A stretch of DNA of 64,000 nt from the NCBI GenBank assembly GCA_040756575.1, contig JBFLYP010000013.1:8432-72431 (forward strand), given 5' to 3'. Position 1 is the first letter of the stretch. The number at the start of each line of letters is the position of its first letter. The notes under the pieces were generated by a model that was given only the letters and a program-made list of their open reading frames with translations, ran no database searches and was not told where the DNA came from. Below, one piece after another: positions 40,332 through 47,986 of the stretch. The translations under genes were made by a program, and so were the position numbers. The stretch comes from DTYU01 sp040756575. GTDB taxonomy: Bacteria > Bacillota > Desulfotomaculia > Desulfotomaculales > Ammonificaceae.

Positions 40332-41487
40332 CATCATCCTGCTCGGACTTGTCAGTTTTCTCACCGACGTCAGCTCCGAGATGGTCTACCCGCTGGTGCC
40401 GCTTTTCCTCACCGTCCAGCTCGGGGCCACCCCGGCCATCGTCGGCGTGATCGAGGGTCTGGCGGAGAGCACCGCCAGCCTACTGAAAGTTTTTTCGGGC
40501 TATTGGTCCGACCGCGTCGGGCAGCGCAAGCCGCTCGCCATCGCCGGCTACGCCCTTTCCACCCTCGGCAAAGGCCTTTTTTACTTTGCCACCTCCTGGG
40601 GCTGGGTTTTGGCCGGGCGCCTCGCCGACCGCTTCGGCAAGGGGGTGCGTACCGCGCCCCGGGACGCCCTCATCGCCGATTCGAGCGACCCGCGCGCCTA
40701 CGGCTTGTCCTTCGGGCTGCACCGGGCGATGGACACCTTCGGCGCCGTCGCGGGAGTGGCGGCGGCCTACTTTCTCCTCCGGCACGCGCCGGCCGATTTC
40801 CGCCCCGTTTTCCTTTACGCCGTCATTCCCGCGGCCCTCGGCGTGGTTCTCCTCTTCTTCGTCCGGGAGAAGCGCGACCAGCGTTCCCGGACCGCCCAGC
40901 GCCTCAGCCTTAACTGGCGCGAACTCGACCCGCGGCTCAAGGCCTTCTTAGTGGTGGTTTTCCTCTTTACTCTCGGGAATTCCTCCAACCAGTTCCTGCT
41001 GCTGCGGGCGCAGAATCTGGGCTTCCCGGTGCGGGACGTGCTCCTCCTTTATCTCGTTTATGTAAGCGTCTACGGCCTTCTCGCCTACCCGGCGGGGCGC
41101 CTCTCCGACCGGGTCGGCCGGCGGCGGCTACTGGTCTGGGGCTACCTCGCGTACGGCCTCGTTTACCTGGGTTTCGCCTTGGTGGGGCAGCCGGGACTCC
41201 TGTGGCCGCTCTTCGCCGCTTACGGCCTCTACTCGGCGGCCACCGAAGGCGTGGAGAAGGCCCTTGTCGCCGAGATCGCCCCGGAATACCAGCGGGGCAC
41301 GCTCATCGGGCTGCACGCCACCCTGGTGGGCATAGGGCTCCTTCCGGCATCACTTTTCGCCGGCTTGCTCTGGAAAATATTCGGCCCCGCGGCGCCCTTC
41401 TACTTCGGCGGCGCGATGGGGGTCTTAACCGCCGCGGCCCTGGCCGTGGTGCTGCGCGGGCCGGCGCAAACGGAGGCCGGAAGTTAG
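40324..41487 (+). CDS. Major facilitator superfamily transporter
   Basis: This 387-residue protein with 12 predicted helices has the MFS loop motif SGYWSDRVGQRKPLAIAGYA after helix 2, its variant GRLADRFGKGVRTAPRDALI, and a second-half copy AGRLSDRVGRRRLLVWGYLA. The family includes uptake and efflux pumps. ATG overlaps the preceding gene by eight bases. In this operon export of a toxic compound is plausible but unproven. Confidence 0.87.
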   Translation: MLNIILLGLVSFLTDVSSEMVYPLVPLFLTVQLGATPAIVGVIEGLAESTASLLKVFSGYWSDRVGQRKPLAIAGYALSTLGKGLFYFATSWGWVLAGRLADRFGKGVRTAPRDALIADSSDPRAYGLSFGLHRAMDTFGAVAGVAAAYFLLRHAPADFRPVFLYAVIPAALGVVLLFFVREKRDQRSRTAQRLSLNWRELDPRLKAFLVVVFLFTLGNSSNQFLLLRAQNLGFPVRDVLLLYLVYVSVYGLLAYPAGRLSDRVGRRRLLVWGYLAYGLVYLGFALVGQPGLLWPLFAAYGLYSAATEGVEKALVAEIAPEYQRGTLIGLHATLVGIGLLPASLFAGLLWKIFGPAAPFYFGGAMGVLTAAALAVVLRGPAQTEAGS

Positions 41488-41565
41488 AGGGAAAGAATCC
41501 AGCGTGAAACGGTCGGTCTGGGGTCTGCCTGGAGATTATCCGGTGTTTTCGAGGAGGTGCAGTAT

Positions 41566-42405
41566 ATGCCAACCAACCGGTGCCCCGAAGTTACGACCCG
41601 CATAGTTAACTACCTTGAAAGCTGCCGGGTGGAAGGCGGAGGCTACTACTTCGCCCGCATCCCGCCCGGAAGCCCGCACGATACCTTTTACGCCGTGGCG
41701 ACGCTGCGGTGCCTCGGCACCGCCCCGCGCGACCCGGACGGGGTGGCCGCCTTCTTCCGGGAGCTTTTCGACCGCAACGCCCTAACAACCCCGCCAGCGA
41801 TCTACTACGCCGTAGAGACTCTCGCCCTGCTCGGCAGACTCACGCCGGCATGGCAGCCGCTCGGCGAAAGGCTGCGGTCCCTCCAGGAACCGGCAGGCGG
41901 CTTCTGGGTGCCCGAAAACCTGTGGGTGGAGGCGGCTTCGCGCCTGGAAAACACCCTTTACGCAGTGGGGGCGCTCACGCGGTTAGGAACGCCTTTCGCG
42001 GCGGCGGCGTGCGCCTCCTTCGTTACCAGGGAACTGACCGCCGCCCTGACGAAGGGAGGGCTGCCGTCCTTGGCCACAATCCACGACGCCGTGGTGATCC
42101 TCTCGCTGCTCGGGCAGCCCGTACCTGACAAGCCCGCCCTCCGCGCCTACCTGCACGACCTCTGCCGCCAGGAGCCCGGTTTCCTCGAACACTGGTACTA
42201 CCTGGTGGTGACGCTCAAGCGTTTGGGGCACCGCCCGTCGAACCCCGAAAGAATTACCGCGTTCGTCTTGGCGTGCGAGCGCACCCGCGGCGGCTTCGCC
42301 CGCTCCCCGAGCCCCTACGCCATCCCAACAATCCTCAACACCTTTCACGCCGTAGCGATCCTCTGCAGCCTGGGCGCGCTGCCCGGAGGCGCGAGCAAAC
42401 TGTAG
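41566..42405 (+). CDS. Alpha/alpha-toroid (prenyltransferase/terpene-cyclase repeat-like) protein
   Basis: This 279-residue protein has repeated helical units with aromatic and glycine turns: DTFYAVATLRCLG, AIYYAVETLALLG, ENTLYAVGALTRLG, IHDAVVILSLLGQ and LNTFHAVAILCSLG, and QEPAGGFWV and TRGGFARSP loops. These resemble protein-prenyltransferase beta subunits and squalene-cyclase repeats. The zinc triad or DxDD motif of true enzymes was not found, so a non-enzymatic role is possible. ATG 41566 after GAGGAGG; last gene of the fluoride unit. Confidence 0.65.
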   Translation: MPTNRCPEVTTRIVNYLESCRVEGGGYYFARIPPGSPHDTFYAVATLRCLGTAPRDPDGVAAFFRELFDRNALTTPPAIYYAVETLALLGRLTPAWQPLGERLRSLQEPAGGFWVPENLWVEAASRLENTLYAVGALTRLGTPFAAAACASFVTRELTAALTKGGLPSLATIHDAVVILSLLGQPVPDKPALRAYLHDLCRQEPGFLEHWYYLVVTLKRLGHRPSNPERITAFVLACERTRGGFARSPSPYAIPTILNTFHAVAILCSLGALPGGASKL

Positions 42406-42406
42406 G

Positions 42407-42425
42407 CCGGCGTTTTTACCGCCGG
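42407..42425 (+). terminator. Hairpin after the toroid gene
   Basis: CCGGCG-TTTTTAC-CGCCGG directly after the stop codon; followed by AAAACTCTTGTTTTG, so the U-run is interrupted and the call is tentative. Confidence 0.4.
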
Positions 42426-42495
42426 AAAACTCTTGTTTTGCTAAATAGCCCTACGGAACCGATAGAGCCGCCTACGAGCTAAGGGCTTAACTTAC

Positions 42496-42525
42496 TTGCC
42501 CGTAAGCGGTTGCTGCTGGTATACT
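42496..42525 (+). promoter_or_regulatory. Candidate promoter of the MNT/HEPN pair
   Basis: TTGCCC (42496-42501), 18-base spacer, TATACT (42520-42525), 35 bases before the first gene's start. Confidence 0.5.
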
Positions 42526-42560
42526 GAGAGCGAAAGGTTCTGCAGGAGGAGAGGGTTCTC

Positions 42561-42842
42561 GTGGAAATCCAGGAGATCCGGGCAAAAGTTGCCCCGGTCC
42601 TTAACCGTTACGGAGTTGTCTGCGCCGCCCTGTTCGGTTCGCAAGCGCGGGGAGAGGCTACGGGAGACAGCGATATTGATTTCTTAGTCGAATTTGGAGA
42701 CGAAAGGACCCTGCTCGACCTGGCAGCGCTGCAGATAGAACTGGAAGAGGCCTTGGGGAAAAAAGTGGACGTTCTGACGTACCGTTCCTTACACCCGCGG
42801 ATCAAAGACAGGGTGCTTCGGGATCAGGTAGCAATCCTGTGA
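42561..42842 (+). CDS. mntA: Minimal nucleotidyltransferase (MNT, MntA-type antitoxin)
   Basis: This 93-residue protein has the polymerase-beta-like motif LFGSQARGEATGDSDIDFLV, with the GSx10DxD layout intact, and a third acid in KKVDVLTY. In MntA-HepT systems it adds AMP units to a tyrosine of the HEPN toxin and so silences it. GTG 42561 follows GGAGGAGAGG. It overlaps the HEPN gene (GTGA). Confidence 0.85.
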   Translation: MEIQEIRAKVAPVLNRYGVVCAALFGSQARGEATGDSDIDFLVEFGDERTLLDLAALQIELEEALGKKVDVLTYRSLHPRIKDRVLRDQVAIL

Positions 42843-43087
42843 AAGAAAAGCAGGATGCGGTCATCCGGCGGCTGACAATCATCGGCGAAGCGGTGAAAAG
42901 TATTTCTCCTGAGCTGAAGCGGGAATGTCCCGCCATACCCTGGCAGAAAATCACCGGGATGAGGAATATCCTGATCCACGAATACTTCGGGGTAGATGTG
43001 GAGTTGACTTGGAAAACAGTGCAAAGAGACCTGCCTGTCCTAAAGCGAGAGCTACTGAATATCTTAAAAACGGCGGGAGAGCCCTAA
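42839..43087 (+). CDS. hepT: HEPN-domain toxin (HepT-type), N-terminally short
   Basis: This 82-residue protein keeps QDAVIRRLTIIGEAVKSISP, IPWQKITGMRNILIHEYFGV (the Rx4HxY RNase motif, with the tyrosine target of MntA) and the final helix. The first helix of about 25-30 residues, normally ahead of QDAVIRRL, is absent: the start GTG follows directly on the MNT stop. It may be less stable or inactive, or the deletion may have been tolerated. Confidence 0.75.
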   Translation: MKEKQDAVIRRLTIIGEAVKSISPELKRECPAIPWQKITGMRNILIHEYFGVDVELTWKTVQRDLPVLKRELLNILKTAGEP

Positions 43088-43135
43088 CACTTCTGGCTGC
43101 CGCTTCCAGAAACTTGCAAAGCGAGCACCGCAGCC

Positions 43136-43801
43136 TTAAAGGTTGTTTTGACTTTTTGGCCCTGAGCCCTCCTTTGAATTGTTCATCATCGACTTCGCCA
43201 CTGCGAGCAGGTCTGAAACGGGAATCTTATCGCCGTATATTGAGTAGTTCGCTCCCCCGTCATACCAGCAAATGTATCCGGGTCTTGGAACCTTGCGGCC
43301 TTCGATGTCGTTGAAGCCGGGGTCGTCACAGATGGCCTCTATGCCGTTAATCTTGATGATTTTCGGTGTTCCGTCAGACTTCCAATACCCGGCCACCTTG
43401 TCCTCTGCAACCTGCTTGAGATAATTCTGATAATCCGGCGGAGTCTCGTTGCGGCATATGCAAATCTGTAAACCATTTTCGAAGAGCGCCGTTACGTCTA
43501 CGATGGGGCGCCCGGCGGGCTGGAAGATGCCGAGCAGCCTTCTACCTAAGGTGTTTGTGGGTTCCAAAACCGGGAAATCTACGTTTCGCTGTAGTTCGGC
43601 GAAGTCTTTGAACTCTATTTGTCCAAGGTCTCTGAAATGGGCGACCCTTTCTTCGTCGCTCATGCTCTGCCAGTCCATGTACTGGTGGGCCCCCGGAGAA
43701 CCGGGCTCGCCGCCGAAAGGCAATTTTGCGTAACAGAAAAGACTTATTGAGATGGCCGCCGCGACAAGGACACCCAATGGTAGAAGCACCTTTTTAGTCA
43801 T
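43136..43801 (-). CDS. Membrane-anchored hypothetical protein
   Basis: This 221-residue protein has an N-terminal signal-anchor (LLPLGVLVAAAISISLFCYA). The outside part has the segments GYWKSDGTPKIIKINGIEAI and ICWYDGGANYSIYGDKIPVS, then DLLAVAKSM; the last part resembles DUF4367-type domains (W.DGG..Y.I.....S.L..VAKS), known in sporulation- or anti-sigma-like proteins. It is followed, as upstream neighbour, by another exported protein. Function unknown. Confidence 0.55.
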   Translation of the reverse strand: MTKKVLLPLGVLVAAAISISLFCYAKLPFGGEPGSPGAHQYMDWQSMSDEERVAHFRDLGQIEFKDFAELQRNVDFPVLEPTNTLGRRLLGIFQPAGRPIVDVTALFENGLQICICRNETPPDYQNYLKQVAEDKVAGYWKSDGTPKIIKINGIEAICDDPGFNDIEGRKVPRPGYICWYDGGANYSIYGDKIPVSDLLAVAKSMMNNSKEGSGPKSQNNL

Positions 43802-43816
43802 GCTTTCAACTCCTTG

Positions 43817-44473
43817 TTAAAGCTGCATGTAACACTCGGTATTTGAAACCTTGTTAAGCCGATAATCGGGATCATTGTCTTTCCACTGTGACAGGTTCGA
43901 CCAGGAATACCAGACCCCGGAGCTGTTCCGGTCCTGAAGGCCCCAGAAATGACTGTAATTGGTATCCCCTGAGTTATTTCTCTCGCTGGATGCCAGAGAG
44001 TAACCATATGTGAATTTTCCTTTCAAATCCACAGTGGCCAGCTCGCTCCCGTCTAAGTACCAGCGCCAGTAGGTGCCGCTATAATGCCTGACGGTCCAAT
44101 CGTGGTTGGAGTTATAACTTATTAGTCCGCCGTAATGCCTGTGCGTATAGTTCCCATCGAGGCTGTAAGCGCAAAAGGCGTAAAGAGACCTGCCCAGCAG
44201 TGTCCGGTGTACGCACCAGCCGACCTCCGCAAAGTTGTATCCTGTCCCGTTGTGATCTACGTACAGGGAACTAACGTGGAAGCTGCCAAGCACCACAGCG
44301 GGATCGCTCATCACGTAATTGTGACCGTGAGTTCCAGTCGCCGACTGCCCGAGGGTGCTCGCGTCCCTGGCGACAACGGAGTACAGTGCGCCTCCCCCGG
44401 CCAGCGCGTAGGAAACCGGCAGTGATAACAGAACCAAACAAAGCCACATAACCAAAAGCCCTTTTCCCCTCAT
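43817..44473 (-). CDS. Secreted hypothetical protein
   Basis: This 218-residue protein has a clear signal peptide (GLLVMWLCLVLLSLPVSYALA-type, cut near ALA-GGG). The mature part is rich in Tyr, Trp, Asn, Ser and His (for example YSGTYWRWYLDGSELATVDL), a composition seen in extracellular beta-rich proteins. No catalytic motif or known family was recognised. It may form a two-gene unit with the anchored protein downstream. Confidence 0.55.
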   Translation of the reverse strand: MRGKGLLVMWLCLVLLSLPVSYALAGGGALYSVVARDASTLGQSATGTHGHNYVMSDPAVVLGSFHVSSLYVDHNGTGYNFAEVGWCVHRTLLGRSLYAFCAYSLDGNYTHRHYGGLISYNSNHDWTVRHYSGTYWRWYLDGSELATVDLKGKFTYGYSLASSERNNSGDTNYSHFWGLQDRNSSGVWYSWSNLSQWKDNDPDYRLNKVSNTECYMQL

Positions 44474-45421
44474 GGATTATCTCCCCCCTCGATCTGTTCT
44501 TGCCGGTTCCGTCAACGGTTTCCGAAGAGGTATCATCGTGCCTTATCACCCCCTCACGGTTCCGCTTTTTGCCCACGGGGCTAAGGTGATCAAGCCGGAG
44601 ACTGAGCAAGGAGGGTTCAGGGTTCTCCCGAGAACAACACCAATGACTGAGGAGCAACAAGTAAGTTAGAGATGTGGTGTTAACGCCGTTTAGGAAACCG
44701 GTCAGCTTCTTGCCGGCAAGTCCAACACTTTATAGCACTTTCCCGTATTTTACAAAAAAAAAAAAAAAAAAAACGGCATCAAGAGGTGACAAGAATTTTT
44801 AAAAAATTGCCGTCACTTTTGAAGGAAAGGCAAGAGTTAGCTACAGCCGGCTTCGGACAGCCTTGGAGTTAGGCAGGCAAGAGGTAGAAGGGAGCAGTGA
44901 CTTCGATAGATTCGATAGAATAAAAGGTGTGTTACCCGGCTGGAACCCTAAAGGACCCATTCTTAACGAGATACCGGTCCGACCTTAGCCGCCATACGAC
45001 TAAGCAGACCCCGGCCTTTGAAGACCGGGGCCCGCGCTTTTGTTCGTCTTGCTTCTCTACCAACGGGCTTTCCTCCTGTACCCGCCGAAACCGACATCCC
45101 GTGCGTTTGCCGTCAGCCGGCAATGGCGAGGCATCGCCTGCCTTGCCGCTAACGTTTGACATATTATAAACCGGTGAGATCGCTAGCCCCTGTCAAAGCA
45201 ATCCCCACATTCAATGATCCATTAAACCCGAAATCCCAAGATCGTTTTTAAAATTTGTCGTTTGTTCCTGTAAAGAATGTAAAGGTTAGCCCCGGCCAAA
45301 TTCTCACCGCTACGCAGGACGAGGTGGCTTATAATATTGAAAATTCAGGTTTTAAGCCATCAAATTGGCCCGTATTTCCATTCGACGCTACCGGAGAAAA
45401 TAAAAACGGAGGTGTTGCCCT
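44474..45421. other. Gene-poor stretch with poly-A tract and GC-rich structured part
   Basis: No convincing gene over 950 bp. A run of 20 As lies at 44754-44773. At about 45009-45030 CCCCGG-CCTTTGAAGA-CCGGGG makes a hairpin, flanked in minus sense by TTAG-TCGTATGGCGG-CTAAGG. A minus-strand frame (44932-45162) is open but not recognised; the region may be a relic of a mobile element's 3' end. Confidence 0.4.
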
Positions 45422-45748
45422 TTGCCGAACCAAAAGCGGGTTTTGGTGCCGGAAGCAGCCTCCTCGTTAGATAAATTTAAAATCGAGGTGGCCAATGAGA
45501 TCGGCTTACCCACGTACGGACACGCAGCGATCACCCCGGAGAACTACCGCGAGGTACTCCGCCGGATGAAGTACGAGGTCGCCGGAGAGCTGGGCCTCGA
45601 CCGCTTCATCCATGAAGGATACTGGGGCGACGTCCCGGCCCGCCTCTGCGGTGCGGTAGGCGGTCGCATGGGCGGTAAGATCGGTGGGAACATGGTCCGC
45701 CGCATGATCCGGTTCGCCGAGCAGAATTTGGCCCTCCCGCGGTACTAA
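45422..45748 (+). CDS. Small acid-soluble spore protein, alpha/beta type, long form
   Basis: This 108-residue protein begins RVLVPEAASSLDKFKIEVAN (SASP N-terminus with a GPR-like E-V-A site), then carries an extra stretch ending LRRMKYEVAGELGLD, a second copy of the same motif, and closes with the usual GAVGGRMGGKIGGNMVRRMI and RFAEQNLA. Usual SASPs are 60-80 residues. Start TTG 45422 after GGAGG. The internal duplication is visible; its effect is unknown. Confidence 0.85.
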   Translation: MPNQKRVLVPEAASSLDKFKIEVANEIGLPTYGHAAITPENYREVLRRMKYEVAGELGLDRFIHEGYWGDVPARLCGAVGGRMGGKIGGNMVRRMIRFAEQNLALPRY

Positions 45749-45762
45749 CCGCGGTTTTTTTT
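45737..45762 (+). terminator. Terminator of the long SASP gene
   Basis: CCGCGGT-ACTA-ACCGCGG followed by eight Ts. The stop codon lies in the loop and stem. A textbook intrinsic terminator. Confidence 0.85.
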
Positions 45763-45799
45763 AGTTTTGCTAAGATTTGATGATAATATTTCGTATCCT

Positions 45800-46420
45800 T
45801 TAATCTATCTCTTTTAAATGTACGCAGTCGTTAAAGAGAAGCAGCATCGCTCTTCCTTTTTCAAAAACCTCCAAAATGTTCAAGGCGACGTTATCCTGTT
45901 TCAGCCGCCAGTACTGGTTTAGGTCCATGTGCAAAAAGATCCCTATTGCCGCGCGGATGGTTCCCCCGTGAGAGACAACCACGACCTGTTCCTCGGGGTG
46001 GTTGAGCGCAATCTGCTCGATCGCTTTCACCGCGCGGGAACCTACCTCTTCCAGCGTTTCGCCGCCCGGCAGGCGGGTGGTGTAAGGGGTGTTCCACCAG
46101 TGCTGGGATACATCCGGAAAACGCGCCTTGATCTCGTCGCGGGTTAATCCTTCCCACTCCCCAAAGTTAATCTCGCGAAGCGCGGGAAGCGGAATGACTG
46201 TTCCGCCGTGCGGTTCGGCAATAATTCGAGCCGTGTCGATCGCCCGGCTAAGATCAGAGGCATAAAAAGCAGCAAACCTTTCGGAACTGAGACGCTTTGC
46301 CAAAGCTGCAGCCTGTTTCACGCCCCGTTCGCTTAAACCGATGTCCGTATGACCCTGATACTTTAAGGCGTGGTTCCAGAGCGTTTCACCGTGACGAATC
46401 AGGTAAATCCGGCAACCCAC
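45800..46420 (-). CDS. cobC: Histidine phosphatase family protein (probable alpha-ribazole phosphatase)
   Basis: This 206-residue protein has the phospho-histidine motif IYLIRHGETLWN, YASDLSRAIDTARII, LREINFGEWEGLTRDEI (substrate glutamate) and VVVSHGGTIRAAIG. CobC dephosphorylates alpha-ribazole-5'-phosphate; other family members act on phosphoglycerate or other esters. The neighbours cobD, cobS and cbiB favour CobC. GTG 46420 after GGAGG. Confidence 0.75.
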   Translation of the reverse strand: MGCRIYLIRHGETLWNHALKYQGHTDIGLSERGVKQAAALAKRLSSERFAAFYASDLSRAIDTARIIAEPHGGTVIPLPALREINFGEWEGLTRDEIKARFPDVSQHWWNTPYTTRLPGGETLEEVGSRAVKAIEQIALNHPEEQVVVVSHGGTIRAAIGIFLHMDLNQYWRLKQDNVALNILEVFEKGRAMLLLFNDCVHLKEID

Positions 46421-46831
46421 TGAGTTCCTCCTCCGAGAATGCGTTCTTCTTCCGTGGGGCGCGGCGATGAGCTTCGCATTACTGCGTCAGGCTCGCCGCC
46501 ACTTCTCACTTCCCAATCAGGCCCGTCCGGCTGCGCCTTCCTTGTACTGCTCGCTCCTCACCGCGTTCCGTTTATGTTACTCTTCTGCATCTAAGTAACC
46601 GGCTTACAGGTCTATCCGCCCCTTTTTCATCCTTATAACCATTCCTTTCGCTGCGCTCAAGGCACAAAACGTTATGAAAATCTTTTTCAGATTTCGTTGT
46701 GCGGCTTGCCGCATGGGGCACTCCCCCCACATTAAGGCTGTTTTCGCTGTGACTTCCTCCAAAATCACAGGCCATTGGCGATACAGTCAATGACAGCCGT
46801 GTTACTAATCTTCCCGTTCCGAGGCGTTTTC
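46421..46831. other. Intergenic stretch, nothing recognised
   Basis: A 410-bp gap between cobD and the phosphatase. Short open frames show no known motif and no good ribosome sites. No clear terminator or repeat was found. Confidence 0.4.
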
Positions 46832-47959
46832 TCAGTCACTTCGGCCTCCGGTGCGGAGTACCGACTTCAGGGCTTCCACCAGACGCTCGTTTTGGCGGCG
46901 GAGACGTACTGCCACGCGAATGAAGCCATCGTTCAACCCGGCAAAGTTCCCGCAGTCACGCACCAGGATCCGCTTTTCCGCCAACCGGCAAGCAATCCCT
47001 CCTGCAGACAGTCCCGTGTTGCGGATATCAAGGAGCAGGAAATTGGCCGCCCCGGCAAAGACCCGCACACCCGGTAAACCTCCGAGGGCCTCCGCTAAAA
47101 ACTGCCGCTCCGTGGCGATTAACTGCCGTGTCCTCCTAATATATTCTTCGTCCTGAACGGCTGCCACTCCCGCGGCCTGAGCCGGCATGTTCACGTTCCA
47201 GGGCGGCGTAAGCGCCTCTACCTTCTCAAGTAACTCGGGTACTGCAACCAGAGCGCCAAGCCGGAGACCGGCCAGTCCGAAAAACTTTGTGAGCGAGCGC
47301 AGAATCACCACGCGGCTGAGCCGGGGGAGAAAACCGGCCGCAGTCAACCCTGCGTTTTCGGGCACAAAATCAAGAAACGCCTCGTCTACTATCAAAAACG
47401 CTCCTGTACGCTCCGCCTCCACCGCCAACACCGACAGGTCTTCATACGGCATTAGCCTTCCGGTGGGGTTGTTCGGCTGGCAGAGAAAGAGCGCATCCGA
47501 ACCCTGCAGCGCCTGCAACAGGTACCCGACATCGATACGAAACCCGTCTTCCGGAGATAAACGCACGGGATTAACCGCTCCGCCCCAAGTGCAGACGCAG
47601 CGCGCGTATTCGCTAAAGGTCGGGACCGGAATTACCGCACGCCTGATCTTGAACGCGGGCACCAACAGGTTTATCAGCTCAGACGTACCGTTGCCGGGCA
47701 GAACCCGTTCTGCAGGCACCCCGAAGTACCCCGCCAGCGCTTCCCTTAGCTCCCGGCACTCCGGGTCGGGGTACCGCCAGGAGTCAGCGAGAACCGCTGC
47801 CGCGGCTTCCAGAGCGCGTGGGGAAGGGCCGAGCGGGTTGGTATTGCTGCTGAAATCAAGATAATCCTCTGGCTTACCGCCAAAATCTAATGCGGCACGG
47901 TAAATGTTTCCGCCGTGAAGACGTTCTAACCGGCCTGATTTTTTCTCTAAGAATAATAT
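46832..47959 (-). CDS. cobD: Threonine-phosphate decarboxylase (CobD), non-standard start
   Basis: This PLP-dependent aminotransferase-fold enzyme has the N-terminal LERLHGGNIYRAALDFGG, SSNTNPLGPSP, LPGNGTSELINLL, CQPNNPTGRL, VDEAFLDFVPE and the lysine region SLTKFFGLAGLRLGA. It makes aminopropanol phosphate for the cobalamin nucleotide loop. The conserved N-terminus is in frame from a TAA stop at about 47975, but no ATG, GTG or TTG occurs before residue 80 (GTG 47719). An ATA at 47959, nine bases after GGAGG, is the best-placed start. Either a rare start codon or a mutated start is present. Confidence 0.8.
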   Translation of the reverse strand: MLFLEKKSGRLERLHGGNIYRAALDFGGKPEDYLDFSSNTNPLGPSPRALEAAAAVLADSWRYPDPECRELREALAGYFGVPAERVLPGNGTSELINLLVPAFKIRRAVIPVPTFSEYARCVCTWGGAVNPVRLSPEDGFRIDVGYLLQALQGSDALFLCQPNNPTGRLMPYEDLSVLAVEAERTGAFLIVDEAFLDFVPENAGLTAAGFLPRLSRVVILRSLTKFFGLAGLRLGALVAVPELLEKVEALTPPWNVNMPAQAAGVAAVQDEEYIRRTRQLIATERQFLAEALGGLPGVRVFAGAANFLLLDIRNTGLSAGGIACRLAEKRILVRDCGNFAGLNDGFIRVAVRLRRQNERLVEALKSVLRTGGRSD

Positions 47960-47986
47960 ACCTCTATACCTCCGTTAAATGCCAAG

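Noticed and set aside
40480..42348. Several long open frames antisense or out of frame to the MFS and toroid genes
   Set aside because: They are by-products of high third-position GC; the plus-strand genes have ribosome sites and family motifs.
46421..46831. Small minus-strand frame between cobD and the phosphatase as a gene or intron end
   Set aside because: No ribosome site, no motif, and no group II intron domain V could be recognised.
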